From Candidatus Gastranaerophilales bacterium (GTDB lineage Bacteria > Cyanobacteriota > Vampirovibrionia > Gastranaerophilales > Gastranaerophilaceae): a stretch of 64,000 nucleotides of DNA. Below are positions 24,912 to 35,242 of the stretch, in pieces. The first letter of the stretch is position 1. Each line of letters begins with the position of its first letter. The notes under the pieces were generated by a model. The model saw nothing but the letters and a program-made list of their open reading frames with translations, was not told where the DNA came from and made no database searches. The translations under genes were made by a program, and so were the position numbers. The DNA is taken from the NCBI GenBank assembly GCA_944324165.1, contig CALUVG010000005.1, positions 1-64,000 on the forward strand, written 5' to 3'.

Positions 24912-25826
24912 ATGAGTATAGCCATTGATGCAGATTTAGCTTATCTACAAACCCGATTGCACATAAGTGCAACTAAATTCCAGCAAGTATATGCCAACAT
25001 GTCCATCAAAGAAATACTTATGGCAGAAGCTGCTGAAGGCAATCAGGAAGCTATCGCACTGGCAAATGAACTTCTTAACAATGTAAATCTTATAATGGAA
25101 CTATTTAATCTTGCTGATCCAAGTAATAAATATGAAATTTTAAGCGAAATGACAGCACAGCAATTAAGAGTATTTCTCCCACGAATGGAAGAAAAAGACC
25201 TCGTTCAGGGATTATACTATTTTTCAGAAGACAAATTAATGACAATGCTTGAAGATGTCCCGCCTGAACAATTAGTTAAAGTTGTTTTCCAAATGTTTTC
25301 TAAAGAAGAGGTCGTAAGATTACTTCCTGATGAACAACTTGACAAATTTTTGACAAGTACTGACATTGATAAAAATAAAATTCTTAAACATATGCAGTCA
25401 ATTCCGGAAGAATATCTTATGCAAATATTAGAAAACATTACCGGAAAATCAGAAGATGGTGATCAAACCAGTTATGACCTGACAAAAAAAATTGGTGAAT
25501 TAAATCCGTTAGAATTTAAAGAAGCCTTAATGAGTTTTCAACCGACTCAAAAACAGCAGCTTGTATTGTCACTGGGTAAAGAACATTCTGAATGGTTCCA
25601 GCTTTTTGATCCGCATGCTTATACAAAAATGATTTATAACCACAAACAAAAGCCGGATATGGTTAAATCTATGGCTGTTCTTGAACCGGATCAAATTATC
25701 AAGATGAATGAAGAATTGCCTAATGATTTATTATCTATGGTCATTACACAGATGGATACCGAACCGTTTGCGGAAACACTTATGGATAAAATGCCTGAAC
25801 TTATTGCTAAATTTTTGATGAAATAA
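24912..25826 (+). CDS. Helical-repeat protein resembling MgtE-N/FliG-type domains
   Basis: 304 residues, no signal or membrane segment. The middle (about 75-170) consists of short helical hairpins such as DKLMTMLEDVPPEQLVKVVFQM and LLPDEQLDKFL, shown here in part, like the superhelical N-domain of MgtE or the FliG middle domain. The C-terminal part repeats similar units (LEPDQIIKMNEELPNDLLS). It is likely a scaffold or protein-binding module in the cytoplasm. The ATG at 24912 has AAGGA upstream; an in-frame ATG at 24849 lacks one. Its end overlaps the convergent pncC by 20 bp. Confidence 0.65.
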   Translation: MSIAIDADLAYLQTRLHISATKFQQVYANMSIKEILMAEAAEGNQEAIALANELLNNVNLIMELFNLADPSNKYEILSEMTAQQLRVFLPRMEEKDLVQGLYYFSEDKLMTMLEDVPPEQLVKVVFQMFSKEEVVRLLPDEQLDKFLTSTDIDKNKILKHMQSIPEEYLMQILENITGKSEDGDQTSYDLTKKIGELNPLEFKEALMSFQPTQKQQLVLSLGKEHSEWFQLFDPHAYTKMIYNHKQKPDMVKSMAVLEPDQIIKMNEELPNDLLSMVITQMDTEPFAETLMDKMPELIAKFLMK

Positions 25827-26289
25827 TATCAATTGCCATTTGTAGTGCCAGATTTGCAAAACGTTCTTTCATTTGTGCTTTAGAAAGCGTTTCTTTTATT
25901 TGAAACTTTTCTACCTTTACATTACCTTTGAAAGATATCCCGATATAAATAAGTCCGACAGGCTTGCCTTCATCTTTCAGAGGTCCCGCAATACCGGTTG
26001 TACAAATCGCTAAATCACATCCTGTAACCCTGCTTAAGCCGGCTGCCATTTCATATGCGCATTCATAGCTGACCGCACCATGCTCTTTAAGCGTTTTTTC
26101 AGAGACATTCAAAATACTCTGCTTTGCCTCATTAGCATAGGTTACAAAATTTAGCTTTATATAAGCGGAACTGCCCGTAATATCTGTCAATTTTGAACTG
26201 ACAAGCCCTCCGGTACAGCTTTCCGCTGTTGCAGCCGTAAGTTTTTTTTCTATTAAAATTCTGCCTAACTTTTCTTCTAATTTTTCCAT
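25807..26289 (-). CDS. pncC: CinA C-terminal domain protein, nicotinamide-nucleotide amidase
   Basis: 160 residues forming a stand-alone CinA-C domain, which deamidates nicotinamide mononucleotide to nicotinate mononucleotide in NAD recycling. Signatures are TAATAESCTGGLVSSKLTDI near the N-terminus (catalytic Ser in SCTGG), the VTYANEAKQSIL segment, and TTGIAGP followed by GKPVGLIYIG. The usual glycine-rich GGGT after GIAGP is replaced by LKDE. It is convergent with the helical-repeat gene. Confidence 0.9.
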   Translation of the reverse strand: MEKLEEKLGRILIEKKLTAATAESCTGGLVSSKLTDITGSSAYIKLNFVTYANEAKQSILNVSEKTLKEHGAVSYECAYEMAAGLSRVTGCDLAICTTGIAGPLKDEGKPVGLIYIGISFKGNVKVEKFQIKETLSKAQMKERFANLALQMAIDIISSKI

Positions 26290-26435
26290 AGTTTAACTTT
26301 ATTGTCTTTTTATAGTTTTGTCAATTGTATTCGATAATTATAAAAATTGTGAAAAAGAATTTTGTAATAATGTTTAATCTAAACTTTCAATTCTAATATT
26401 GTCCATGTATCATGTAAATATATTGGAGGAAAAGC

Positions 26436-27818
26436 ATGCCTGCTGTTTATAAAACACAAGATAAAAGTTTAGATGCAAATTTACTGCCGCAGAATATTGA
26501 GGCTGAAGAGGCTGTTCTCGGCGCGATTCTGGTTAACCCGCAGGTTATTACAAAAGTAGTTGAAACACTTAAACCGGAAAGTTTTTATAAACCTGCTCAC
26601 AGATATGTTTATGAAGCAATGCTGCAACTTTTTAACCAGAACGAAAGAATTGATATTGTTTCTGTTTCCGATGTTCTGAATTATAACCAAAAACTTGAAA
26701 CCGTCGGCGGCAGAGCGTTCATAAACGATTTGAGCTACAAAACAATTACAACCTCTAATATCGAATATTATGCAAAAATTGTTCAGGAAAAAGCAATAAA
26801 AAGAGCTCTAATTAATGCAGGATCTGAAATTGTCGGATTTGGTTATGACGTAAACCCTATTGATGAATCTCTTGACCGCGCAGAAAAACTTATTTTTGAT
26901 ATTGCCTCCAAAAAAGCAACATCTGATTTAACTCACGTAAAAGACCTTGTATTAAATACCTATGAAAAAATTGAATACCGTTATGAACACAAAGACGAAT
27001 TAACCGGGGTTCCAACAGGATTTTATGAACTTGATGCAATAATGAATGGACTTCAAAAATCAGATTTAATAATTCTTGCAGCACGTCCGGCAATGGGTAA
27101 AACAGCTTTTGCGCTTAATATCGCACAAAATGTTGCCTTAAAGACAAATACACCGGTTGCAATATTTTCTCTTGAAATGTCAAAAGAACAGCTAATGCAG
27201 AGAATGCTTTGTTCCGAGGCAGAAATAGATTCCCAAAGAGTCAAAACAGGCAACATGCAAAGCAAAGACTGGGAAAAACTGGCAAATGCCATGAATGCCT
27301 TTACTCAGGCACCTATCTATATTGATGACACTTCAGGCTGTACGATTACAGATATCCGTGCGAAATGCCGCCGTTTAAAAATGGAAGAAAAAGATCTTGG
27401 ATTAGTTCTGATTGACTACTTACAGTTGATGGAAAGCTCGGGCAGAGAAGATAGAATGCAGCAAATTTCTGCAATATCACGCGGCTTGAAAATTCTTGCA
27501 AGAGAACTGGATATTCCTGTAATTGCATTGTCACAATTGTCACGTGCCGTAGAATCCCGAACTGATAAACGTCCTATGCTGTCAGACTTAAGAGAATCCG
27601 GAGCGATTGAACAAGACGCAGATATTGTTATGTTCATTTACCGTGATGAGTATTATAAAAAAGGTGACGAAGATGATGAAGTTTCTAAAGCATCTTCAAA
27701 AGGCGAATCTGAAATTATTATAGCAAAACACAGAAACGGATCAGTGGGTACAATAAAACTGCTTTTCCAGGGAAATATTACAAAATTCAAAAATCCTATA
27801 AAAACAGATGTATTCTAA
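26436..27818 (+). CDS. dnaB: Replicative DNA helicase DnaB
   Basis: 460 residues. The N-terminal domain starts LLPQNIEAEEAVLGAILVNP (residues ~17-110), followed by a linker and a RecA-like ATPase with Walker A ARPAMGKTAFALN, IFSLEMSKEQL, Walker B LVLIDYLQLM and ALSQLSRAVE...RPMLSDLRESGAIEQDAD. It forms the hexamer that unwinds DNA 5'-3' at the fork. TTGGAGG precedes the ATG. No intein or insertion is present. It ends 2 bp from a convergent ABC ATPase gene. Confidence 0.98.
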   Translation: MPAVYKTQDKSLDANLLPQNIEAEEAVLGAILVNPQVITKVVETLKPESFYKPAHRYVYEAMLQLFNQNERIDIVSVSDVLNYNQKLETVGGRAFINDLSYKTITTSNIEYYAKIVQEKAIKRALINAGSEIVGFGYDVNPIDESLDRAEKLIFDIASKKATSDLTHVKDLVLNTYEKIEYRYEHKDELTGVPTGFYELDAIMNGLQKSDLIILAARPAMGKTAFALNIAQNVALKTNTPVAIFSLEMSKEQLMQRMLCSEAEIDSQRVKTGNMQSKDWEKLANAMNAFTQAPIYIDDTSGCTITDIRAKCRRLKMEEKDLGLVLIDYLQLMESSGREDRMQQISAISRGLKILARELDIPVIALSQLSRAVESRTDKRPMLSDLRESGAIEQDADIVMFIYRDEYYKKGDEDDEVSKASSKGESEIIIAKHRNGSVGTIKLLFQGNITKFKNPIKTDVF

Positions 27819-27820
27819 TC

Positions 27821-28798
27821 CTATTCAATACTACATTGATCATCTTTGTGCAAAAAACAGGCAGAAAAATGCTCTTCACCGACCTTATAAACCGGCGGAA
27901 CAACATTTTTGCAAATATCCATACAATGTTCGCATCTCAGGTTAAACCTGCAGCCTTGAATAAATTGCTGAATTGAAGGAGGCTGCCCCGGAATAGTTTG
28001 CAATTTCTTTCCTTTACCCGCAGAAGGCAATGATTTTAGTAGTGCAAGCGAATAAGGATGACTTGTATTTGTAAAAAACTCGTTAACCGGTGCATTTTCT
28101 ACAATCCTGCCGGCATACATTACTGAAACATAATCTGCATTTTCGCCCACAAGCGAAAGATCATGAGTGATTAACAAAATGGCTGTTTTCAAATTATCTT
28201 TTATTTCTTTTAAAAGATTCATAATTTGTGCCTGAATAGTTACATCTAAAGCGGTTGTAGGCTCATCTGCAATCAATATTTCCGCATTACAGGCAAGTGC
28301 CATTGCAATAATTGCACGCTGTTTCATTCCACCCGAAAATTCGTGAGGATAAGCCCTTATTCGCTCTTTTGCACACGGAATTTGTACCATCTCAAGTGCT
28401 GTAACAGCTTTTTTTCGTGCCTCCTCACCCTGCAATCCCTGATGTATTCTAATAACCTCAAGAAGCTGATCCCCTATTGTATATAAAGGATTTAATGAAG
28501 TCATAGGGTCCTGTGGTATCAATGCTATCTTAGCCCCGCGCAGTTTTTGCAGCCTGCGCTGCGGCATTGTTAATAAATTTTCATTATTATAAAATATTTC
28601 GCCGCCTGTAATCCTTGCTGTTTTAGGCAAAAGCTGCAGTATACTCATCGCGCTGACTGTCTTTCCACATCCTGATTCGCCAACAAGTGCATGCATTTTA
28701 CCGCGCTCAAGACAAAACGACACATCAAAAAGTGCTTGCTTAAACCCGCTCTCACAATTAAAACCTAAATTTAAATTATTTACCTCTAAAATTGCCAT
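27821..28798 (-). CDS. ABC transporter ATPase, oligopeptide/dipeptide (DppD/OppD) type
   Basis: 325 residues with the full nucleotide-binding set: Walker A GESGCGKTVS, Q-loop IPQDPMTSLNP (family-typical), signature FSGGMKQR, Walker B EILIADEPTTALDV and switch His ITHDLSLV. The C-terminal oligo_HPY extension SHPYSLALLKSLP plus a cysteine-containing tail (GCRFNLRCEHC...C...C) is characteristic of peptide/nickel importers. No permease or binding-protein genes adjoin it, so the partners must be elsewhere. It is convergent with dnaB. Confidence 0.9.
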   Translation of the reverse strand: MAILEVNNLNLGFNCESGFKQALFDVSFCLERGKMHALVGESGCGKTVSAMSILQLLPKTARITGGEIFYNNENLLTMPQRRLQKLRGAKIALIPQDPMTSLNPLYTIGDQLLEVIRIHQGLQGEEARKKAVTALEMVQIPCAKERIRAYPHEFSGGMKQRAIIAMALACNAEILIADEPTTALDVTIQAQIMNLLKEIKDNLKTAILLITHDLSLVGENADYVSVMYAGRIVENAPVNEFFTNTSHPYSLALLKSLPSAGKGKKLQTIPGQPPSIQQFIQGCRFNLRCEHCMDICKNVVPPVYKVGEEHFSACFLHKDDQCSIE

Positions 28799-28956
28799 TA
28801 CAGTAATTATACACTATATATAAAAAAAGTCATAGTTAATAAGGATTATGTACCGGCATTATGTAATTATATTATATTTTAAAATGTTAAAAAATGTTAA
28901 GCTTATTTTAATTCGTCTGCAACTCGCTAAATTACTGCTTATTTGACCGCATAAAT

Positions 28957-28994
28957 ATCCCTGAAACCCATGTAAACACGCAATTTTCAGGGAT
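28957..28994 (+). other. 5' hairpin upstream of the LysM protein gene
   Basis: ATCCCTGAAA/TTTCAGGGAT with an 18-nt loop, about 80 bp before the next ATG. No known riboswitch was recognised. It could be an mRNA leader structure or a terminator without a gene. Confidence 0.4.
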
Positions 28995-29072
28995 AAAAAT
29001 TGTTTATAAAGGTATAGGGGAAACAAAAAGACTTTGTAATGAAGTCACGAGGAAATTTGAAAGGGGATTAAA

Positions 29073-30701
29073 ATGTCAGATTTTGCAATTCATGGCAACA
29101 ATGCCTTGCAAACACATGGAAATGAAACACTTTACAAAAAAGTTGAAATCAACGGTCAAATTCATTTCGTTGAAGTTCCTATTGGAAAGTCTGCAACGAA
29201 AACGCCAGCTTCAAAACCGGACAGTGCTCTAGAAAAAGAAGTAAAACCGTTTGAAGACACAACACAAAAAGAAATTTTACAGGCAAGAAAGTTCCTTGAT
29301 CACGAAGACAAAAAAGTCAGAAAAGGAGCAGAACTTACGCTTACAGAATTGTACAAACAAGCCTTTATAGAAGAAGGCAAAAGTGAAAAAGAAGCAAAGA
29401 AACTTGCAAAACTTGCGCTGAAAGAAGATCAGGCAGCATTAAGATTTGAAAAACGTCAGGTATTCATAGACAAAGATGAATACAAAGCTGCAAAAAAAGC
29501 GGACAAAGATAATAAAGATAATTATGAATATCTTGGCAGAAAAACTCGTAAATTCGTAGAAGCACATAAAGATGAATTCTATGAAAACGGTGATTTTTCT
29601 AACAAAAAATTCAAAGATTTTATGAAAGGCATAGCCGCTGAAGACCATCAGGCTGATCTTGCAGAGCTTGATGAAGCCGCAGAAGAATATAATTCAACCA
29701 GAAGAGTAATGGGAAAAGCCGCAAAATCTGCAGGATTGGACAAAGAAAAAGATAAAACGGCGGGTAAACGTGCATTACATGTTCTCAAAACAACTGCCAT
29801 AGGAGCAGGATTGGGGGCAGCCGCCGGCGCAGCAATAGGTTATGCAACAGGTTCTGTAACAGAATTAAAAGATGTAAACCATAAACACATTAACATTAAT
29901 GATCCAAACTTTGATGTAGATGTAGATACAAATTGTGACCTTGAAGGAACAATTGATACAAGAAAATCTTCAGCCAAAACAGGAGCCATAGCAGGGGCAG
30001 TCGGAGGCGGTCTCGCAGGTATGGTGACAGGTCTAACAACAATGAAAAAAATTAAGGATGAAGGTGAAGGAATATATACAAAACGTGAAGAAGCAACCGA
30101 AATAATAAAAGGTAAATTTGAGGAGCCAACACCACCAGCTCCGCCAACACCACCAACACCACCAACACCGCCAACACCGCCAACACCGCCTACTCCTCCA
30201 ACTCCACCTGTTGAAAAGGTACAATGCCGGGAAGAAATTGATGAAGTTCCTATAATGGAAGAAAAACCGGATCTGGATTACTGTGAATACAAAGTAAAAC
30301 GCGGTGAATCCTGGTATGATATCACAAGAGATAAATACGGTATTAAAGACCATAAAGACATTATGGACGCAGTACACGTACTAAAAGATCAACACGGTGT
30401 TAAATATAGTGAAAATGTTCAGCCAAAAGTAATGAAATTATACTACGATTTAGAAGTCGGTGACAAAGTATATCAACTTGACTGTGACAAAGATGTAAAA
30501 GGTACCGTTAGAAAATATGGAAACCAAAAACAATATAATGGAAAATTCCAGCCAAGAACAGTTGAACAGCAAACAGGTACAGAATATATCTACAACAGAT
30601 ATGAAACAAGAAATGGTGAGGAAGAACAACTGGTTGACAGCCAGAAATTCACAAATCAAAAAGATCTGGAAGAATACATCCTTGAAAACGGATGTAACTA
30701 A
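29073..30701 (+). CDS. LysM-like protein with Gly-zipper segments and a PTPP-repeat linker
   Basis: 542 residues: a charged, largely helical N-terminal half rich in Lys/Glu; two glycine-alanine-rich hydrophobic stretches (about 245-270, GAGLGAAAGAAIGYATG, and 305-325, GAIAGAVGGGLAGMVTG) like glycine-zipper membrane segments; a proline linker of eight TPP units (352-379); then a LysM-like domain (YCEYKVKRGESWYDITRDKYG, given in part, ~397-455). It may bridge membrane and peptidoglycan. There is no signal peptide, which is odd for a LysM protein and suggests another export route. GAAAGGGG precedes the ATG and a clean terminator follows. Confidence 0.75.
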   Translation: MSDFAIHGNNALQTHGNETLYKKVEINGQIHFVEVPIGKSATKTPASKPDSALEKEVKPFEDTTQKEILQARKFLDHEDKKVRKGAELTLTELYKQAFIEEGKSEKEAKKLAKLALKEDQAALRFEKRQVFIDKDEYKAAKKADKDNKDNYEYLGRKTRKFVEAHKDEFYENGDFSNKKFKDFMKGIAAEDHQADLAELDEAAEEYNSTRRVMGKAAKSAGLDKEKDKTAGKRALHVLKTTAIGAGLGAAAGAAIGYATGSVTELKDVNHKHININDPNFDVDVDTNCDLEGTIDTRKSSAKTGAIAGAVGGGLAGMVTGLTTMKKIKDEGEGIYTKREEATEIIKGKFEEPTPPAPPTPPTPPTPPTPPTPPTPPTPPVEKVQCREEIDEVPIMEEKPDLDYCEYKVKRGESWYDITRDKYGIKDHKDIMDAVHVLKDQHGVKYSENVQPKVMKLYYDLEVGDKVYQLDCDKDVKGTVRKYGNQKQYNGKFQPRTVEQQTGTEYIYNRYETRNGEEEQLVDSQKFTNQKDLEEYILENGCN

Positions 30702-30725
30702 AAAGCAAACCCGAAATGTATAATT

Positions 30726-30757
30726 AAAAGCCCTCTTTATATAAGAGGGCTTTTCTA
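30726..30757 (+). terminator. Terminator after the LysM protein gene
   Basis: Stem AAAAGCCCTCTT with its complement, a 5-nt loop and a T-run. It also suits the convergent nitroreductase gene. Confidence 0.85.
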
Positions 30758-30784
30758 TTAAAGTTTATGTACAGACTCAGCCAT

Positions 30785-31291
30785 TTACCATTTGTTGTAA
30801 TGAACTTTTTCAGGCTTGTATCTGTCTACAAATCTGTTTTCATCAGGCGTATAGCCGAGTGCAATTATAGAAAACGGTTCAATATAATCCGGCAGATTAA
30901 AATATTCTTTTACGTTACGGACATTGTTTTCATTCGGATAAGTGCCAATCCAGCATCCGCCAAGCCCTTCTTCTGCTATTTGTAAAAGCACATTTTCAGT
31001 ACATGCTCCCAGATCCTGCTGAATAAACAAATTGTTATCAAAATCGCCTGTCTGTTTGTTCATCAAAATAATAATGACAGCTCCGGCTGATGCAGCCATC
31101 CCGCTGTATGGCGTCATTTTACCCATAGCATTTTTAGTTTCTTCATCAGTTATTACCAGAAATTCCCACGGCTGTCGGTTATGTGCAGAAGGTGCCTGCA
31201 TGCCTGCCCTTACTATTCTGTCCAGTTTTTCCTGTTCTACAGGCTTGTTTTCAAATCTTCTGATTGAACGTCTTGTAAATATAGTATTCAT
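30785..31291 (-). CDS. Nitroreductase family protein
   Basis: 168 residues of the FMN-dependent nitroreductase fold: RRSIRRFENKPVEQEKL near the N-terminus (FMN phosphate contact), APSAHNRQPWEFLVI, and EEGLGGCWIGTYPN near 110. Such flavoenzymes reduce nitro compounds, quinones or other NAD(P)H-linked acceptors. It has the short form typical of anaerobes. AAGGAGG precedes the ATG. Divergent from the next gene, with about 100 bp between the starts. The substrate is not predictable. Confidence 0.9.
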   Translation of the reverse strand: MNTIFTRRSIRRFENKPVEQEKLDRIVRAGMQAPSAHNRQPWEFLVITDEETKNAMGKMTPYSGMAASAGAVIIILMNKQTGDFDNNLFIQQDLGACTENVLLQIAEEGLGGCWIGTYPNENNVRNVKEYFNLPDYIEPFSIIALGYTPDENRFVDRYKPEKVHYNKW

Positions 31292-31381
31292 TAAACCCCT
31301 CCTTATTTTTTATCTATTATACATCATTTTTTTGCTAAAAAAATAGACTATTCTATGTACATTAATTATTCTAAATTATGT

Positions 31382-31387
31382 TATGAT
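31382..31387 (+). promoter_or_regulatory. -10 TATGAT six nt before ATG
   Basis: TATGAT with a TG-like extension lies exactly 6 nt before the ATG at 31394, giving a leaderless transcript. Confidence 0.45.
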
Positions 31388-31393
31388 ATAAAA

Positions 31394-33265
31394 ATGGATT
31401 TTAAAACGCAAAATGATATAGATAGAGAATATTTTAAACAGGATTTCAAACCGATGTCGGATCTGCTTTTCAGAATACGACAATCCTTACGTACAGGCAA
31501 AACGCTTGACATTAACGGTATAAACCTGAAAGGCATATATGACTTTAATCCCGAACTCTCATTTACCTACATAACTCTGTTTCAGGAAGGCTTAACACCT
31601 ATAAGATACGGCAGCAGACGTAAAACTCTTGTCAATACATTAAACAGAGATATTGAAAAACTACGCGAAAACAAAAATTTTCACAAATTTGAAGTCGGCA
31701 GCTTTAGCAAATGCCGCATAATGATTGAATTCATTATTGAACGCCGACAGACTGATTTAGACAAATTGCACACTAAAATCTTTAATCATAATCGTTTTGA
31801 ACCCGGAATTACAGGTATTGAACTACAGGACAGTCAGGCATCTTACTATTATATGCCTACAGATGCCGTTGTACAAAGCCAGATGGGACTTCGCGGTGCT
31901 CTGGAAACTCTTGCCAAACGTTCGCCTGTCGGTAAAATGACTAACAAAATTTCCGAAAGATTAAAAATTTTACATGCATCTTACAAACTTAAATGGTATG
32001 TATTCAGAACTCGCGCTTTTGTTACTTACAAAAATGGATGTGTTCCTCTATACCGCGGGAATATTTTATACAAAGGATTTGATGAAAATACTCTTCTGGG
32101 ACAATTTATTAAATCCTGCGACTGGTTAATCGCTAACATGTATGATGACGGTCGATTTCTATATTATTATGACTGCAAAGAGGATAATTTCAAAGACCAT
32201 GAACATCCAAACCGAACTGAAGATAATCTATATTACAATGACCTTCGTCACAGCGGCGGCACAATCACTCTTATCAGGGCATTTTCTCAAACAGGTGATA
32301 AAAAATACATTAATGCCGCTAAAAAATCTCTGGATTTTACCGTTTCAATTTCATATGAACAGGATATAAAAGGTAAAACAGGGTATTATACTTTTTACAA
32401 TCAGAAAGCAAAACTCGGCGGTACAGGGCTTGCACTTATAGCGTTTATGCAGTACAGGATTGCAACAGGCGACAAAAGTTACGACGAATATATAAAAGGT
32501 TATGCCAGACATCTGTTAAGCCGTATGCACAAAAGCGGTGAATTTTACGGTTATTACATTCATCCGGCATATAACGACGGTCAGCCTTTATTAAAATTAG
32601 ATGAAATTGAACGACGCGAAACATTTTCATTCTACTATCCCGGAGAAGCACTATTAGGATTGGCTCTGTTTGCAAATCACTTTGATGATGATAATGAACT
32701 TGTTCAGGAAGTACGCAAAAAGTCAAAAAAAGCACTTGACTGGATAGTAGACGACAGACCTAATTTCTACAAAGATTTGTTTACTGCTCTGCCTTCAGAT
32801 GCCTGGTTAATGCAAGCCATTGAAGAATGGTGCAGCGATCCTGAATTTATCAAAGACAATTATTTAAAATTTGTATTTGATGATGCAAAAACAATGATGG
32901 AAAAGACCTATCAGCGCGATGACAGTCCTTATATCGACTTTGAAGGCGGATATTATTACGATTACGGTGACCATTATTATCCTGACGGTGCGCGTTCCGA
33001 GGGGCTTGTTGCCGCATATTATCTTGCGAAAAAACTGGGAAATAAAGATTTTGCGGAAGAACTGCTGCAAGCCTGTAAAAATGTTGCAGCCTGTCAATTC
33101 CAGCTGTTCAATGCCCCTGAAATGACCTATGCACACAAAAATCCCGCACGTTCGGTTAACGGCATACGATTTAAAGCAACACGCCAGTGGGTTAGAGTAG
33201 ATTCAATCCAGCACGTAGCGTGCTTCTTTATAAGACTGTACTGGGCTTTACAAACAAAAAAATAA
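31394..33265 (+). CDS. Hypothetical protein with six-hairpin (alpha/alpha)6-like domain
   Basis: 623 residues, no signal peptide. The C-terminal ~430 residues show the repeated helix pattern of six-hairpin glycosidase-like proteins: WLIANMYDDGRFLYYYD, NDLRHSGGTITLIRAFSQTGD, GGTGLALIAFMQYRIATGD, FYYPGEALLGLALFA, and GARSEGLVAAYYLAKKLG. Aromatic and acidic residues line the segments, which fits a carbohydrate-active or epimerase-like enzyme. The N-terminal ~190 residues are unassigned. The ATG at 31394 directly follows a -10 box; an in-frame ATG at 31355 lies upstream of that promoter. No specific reaction can be named. Confidence 0.65.
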   Translation: MDFKTQNDIDREYFKQDFKPMSDLLFRIRQSLRTGKTLDINGINLKGIYDFNPELSFTYITLFQEGLTPIRYGSRRKTLVNTLNRDIEKLRENKNFHKFEVGSFSKCRIMIEFIIERRQTDLDKLHTKIFNHNRFEPGITGIELQDSQASYYYMPTDAVVQSQMGLRGALETLAKRSPVGKMTNKISERLKILHASYKLKWYVFRTRAFVTYKNGCVPLYRGNILYKGFDENTLLGQFIKSCDWLIANMYDDGRFLYYYDCKEDNFKDHEHPNRTEDNLYYNDLRHSGGTITLIRAFSQTGDKKYINAAKKSLDFTVSISYEQDIKGKTGYYTFYNQKAKLGGTGLALIAFMQYRIATGDKSYDEYIKGYARHLLSRMHKSGEFYGYYIHPAYNDGQPLLKLDEIERRETFSFYYPGEALLGLALFANHFDDDNELVQEVRKKSKKALDWIVDDRPNFYKDLFTALPSDAWLMQAIEEWCSDPEFIKDNYLKFVFDDAKTMMEKTYQRDDSPYIDFEGGYYYDYGDHYYPDGARSEGLVAAYYLAKKLGNKDFAEELLQACKNVAACQFQLFNAPEMTYAHKNPARSVNGIRFKATRQWVRVDSIQHVACFFIRLYWALQTKK

Positions 33266-33426
33266 ATAACATTACATTCAAAATGCTGCCAAAATCCGGC
33301 AAATCTCTACCTGTAGAAGTAGTTCATTATTTAACTTCTCCGATTAACAAACAAATTAAAGTCCCGGCACATAAAATTAGTTCAACCGTACTTAAATCAA
33401 CTATTCCAATATAAAACTTTTCGTGT

Positions 33427-33432
33427 TATAAT
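33427..33432 (+). promoter_or_regulatory. Extended -10 of lepA, seven nt before ATG
   Basis: TGTTATAAT ends at 33432 and the lepA ATG is at 33440. There is no ribosome site and no good -35. Confidence 0.55.
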
Positions 33433-33439
33433 CAGTTAT

Positions 33440-35242
33440 ATGAAGTATAGAGAAAATGTAAGAAATTTTTGTATCATTGCCCACATTGACCACGGTAAAT
33501 CAACTCTGGCAGATAGACTGCTGGAATTTACCGGTACAGTTGCACAGCGCGATATGCAAAATCAAATTCTTGATTCTATGGACATTGAGCGTGAACGCGG
33601 TATTACAATCAAACTCAACGCCGCAAGAATGAATTACAAAGGAAAAGACGGCAAAAATTATATTCTTAACCTTATTGATACTCCTGGGCATGTAGATTTT
33701 TCTTACGAAGTTTCCCGCTCCCTCGCTGCTTGCGAAGGTGCTTTGCTCATTGTAGATTCCACTCAGGGAGTTGAGGCACAAACCCTTGCAAATGTTTATC
33801 TCGCCGCTGAACAAAATCTTGAAATTATACCCGTTATAAACAAAATTGACCTTCCATCCGCGGATGTAGAACGCGTTAGGCAGGAAATTGAAGAAGTTTT
33901 AGGTATTGATGCATCTATGGCTATTCCTGTAAGTGCAAAAGCAGGTATAGGAATTGAAGAAGTCCTTGATGCCATAGTAGATTTTATCCCGCCGCCTGAA
34001 GATACATCAGACAAACCATTACGCGCCCTTGTTTTTGACAGTGCTTACGATCAGTATCTTGGCACTTTGTGTTTCTTTAAAATTATTGACGGCAAAATGA
34101 AACTCGGAGATAAAGTAAAATTCATGGCGTCAGGAAAAGAGTACGAAATAGTCGAACTTGGATATTTAACCCCAAACAGAGTTCAGGTAAATGAACTGGT
34201 TTGCGGTGATGTTGGATATTTTGCCGGCTCAATTAAAGAATTGACAAGATTTGTAGGTGACACAATCACACATGTGGATGCACCCGCATCTGAACCGCTC
34301 CCGGGCTACAAAGAAGCCTTGCCTATGGTATTTTCAGGACTCTATCCGGTTGACAATGATGATTATCATAACCTCAAAGAAGCTCTTGAAAAACTTAAAC
34401 TCAACGACAGCAGCATTACATTTGAACCAGAAACCTCTAGTGCTTTAGGATTCGGATTCCGCTGCGGATTTTTGGGTATGCTCCATATGGAAATAGCTCA
34501 GGAACGCCTTGAACGTGAATATAATTTATCACTGGTCACAACAGCTCCATCAGTTGTATACAAAGTCTATAAAACTAATGGCGAAATGGTTGAAATAGAC
34601 AACCCTGCCAATCTGCCGCCGGCTCAGGTCCGCGATTATATAGAAGAACCTTATGTTAAAGTTCAAATAATAACCCCGAATGACTATGTCGGAACACTGA
34701 TGGATTTAGCACAAACTAAACGCGGTATTTTTGTCAATATGTCCTATCTTGACAAAATACGTGCAAGTTTAGAATATGAAATACCGTTAAGTGAAGTCAT
34801 CACAGATTTTTATGATCAATTAAAATCACGCTCTAAAGGCTATGCGAGTATGGATTACGAATTTCATGATTACAAACGCTCAAATCTCGTCAAGCTGGAT
34901 ATCCTGCTTGCCAATGAGGTTGTCGACGCTTTGTCTGTAATCTGTCACGCTGACAGTGCTTTTTATATAGGTCAAAAATTGACCGCTAAATTAAAAGATA
35001 TAATTCCGCGTCAATTGTTTGAAGTGCCTATTCAAGCCGCAATTGGCGGACGTGTCATTGCTCGTACCAATATTAAAGCTTTACGTAAAAACGTTCTTGA
35101 TAAATGTTATGGTGGTGACATCTCCCGTAAACGTAAACTTTTAGAAAAGCAGAAAAAAGGTAAAAAACGAATGAAATCCGTAGGACGCGTAGAAGTACCT
35201 CAAGAAGCCTTTATGGCTGTGTTGAGTCTTGATGATGAATAG
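33440..35242 (+). CDS. lepA: Elongation factor 4 (LepA)
   Basis: 600 residues, the family's usual length. GTPase G1 [16 protein letters not shown], switch [17 protein letters not shown]3 DTPGHVDF, G4 NKIDLP and G5 SAKAG, followed by the EF-G-like domains and the LepA-specific C-terminal domain ([16 protein letters not shown]... to [15 protein letters not shown]). It acts on stalled or back-tracked ribosomes. No leader is visible before the ATG. Its last 32 bp overlap the convergent LuxR-type gene. Confidence 0.98.
   Translation: MKYRENVRNFCIIAHIDHGKSTLADRLLEFTGTVAQRDMQNQILDSMDIERERGITIKLNAARMNYKGKDGKNYILNLIDTPGHVDFSYEVSRSLAACEGALLIVDSTQGVEAQTLANVYLAAEQNLEIIPVINKIDLPSADVERVRQEIEEVLGIDASMAIPVSAKAGIGIEEVLDAIVDFIPPPEDTSDKPLRALVFDSAYDQYLGTLCFFKIIDGKMKLGDKVKFMASGKEYEIVELGYLTPNRVQVNELVCGDVGYFAGSIKELTRFVGDTITHVDAPASEPLPGYKEALPMVFSGLYPVDNDDYHNLKEALEKLKLNDSSITFEPETSSALGFGFRCGFLGMLHMEIAQERLEREYNLSLVTTAPSVVYKVYKTNGEMVEIDNPANLPPAQVRDYIEEPYVKVQIITPNDYVGTLMDLAQTKRGIFVNMSYLDKIRASLEYEIPLSEVITDFYDQLKSRSKGYASMDYEFHDYKRSNLVKLDILLANEVVDALSVICHADSAFYIGQKLTAKLKDIIPRQLFEVPIQAAIGGRVIARTNIKALRKNVLDKCYGGDISRKRKLLEKQKKGKKRMKSVGRVEVPQEAFMAVLSLDDE

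Noticed and set aside
30759-30787. Fifth TAAAGTTT promoter candidate
   Set aside because: It lies antisense at the end of the nitroreductase gene and the matching -10 element is poor.
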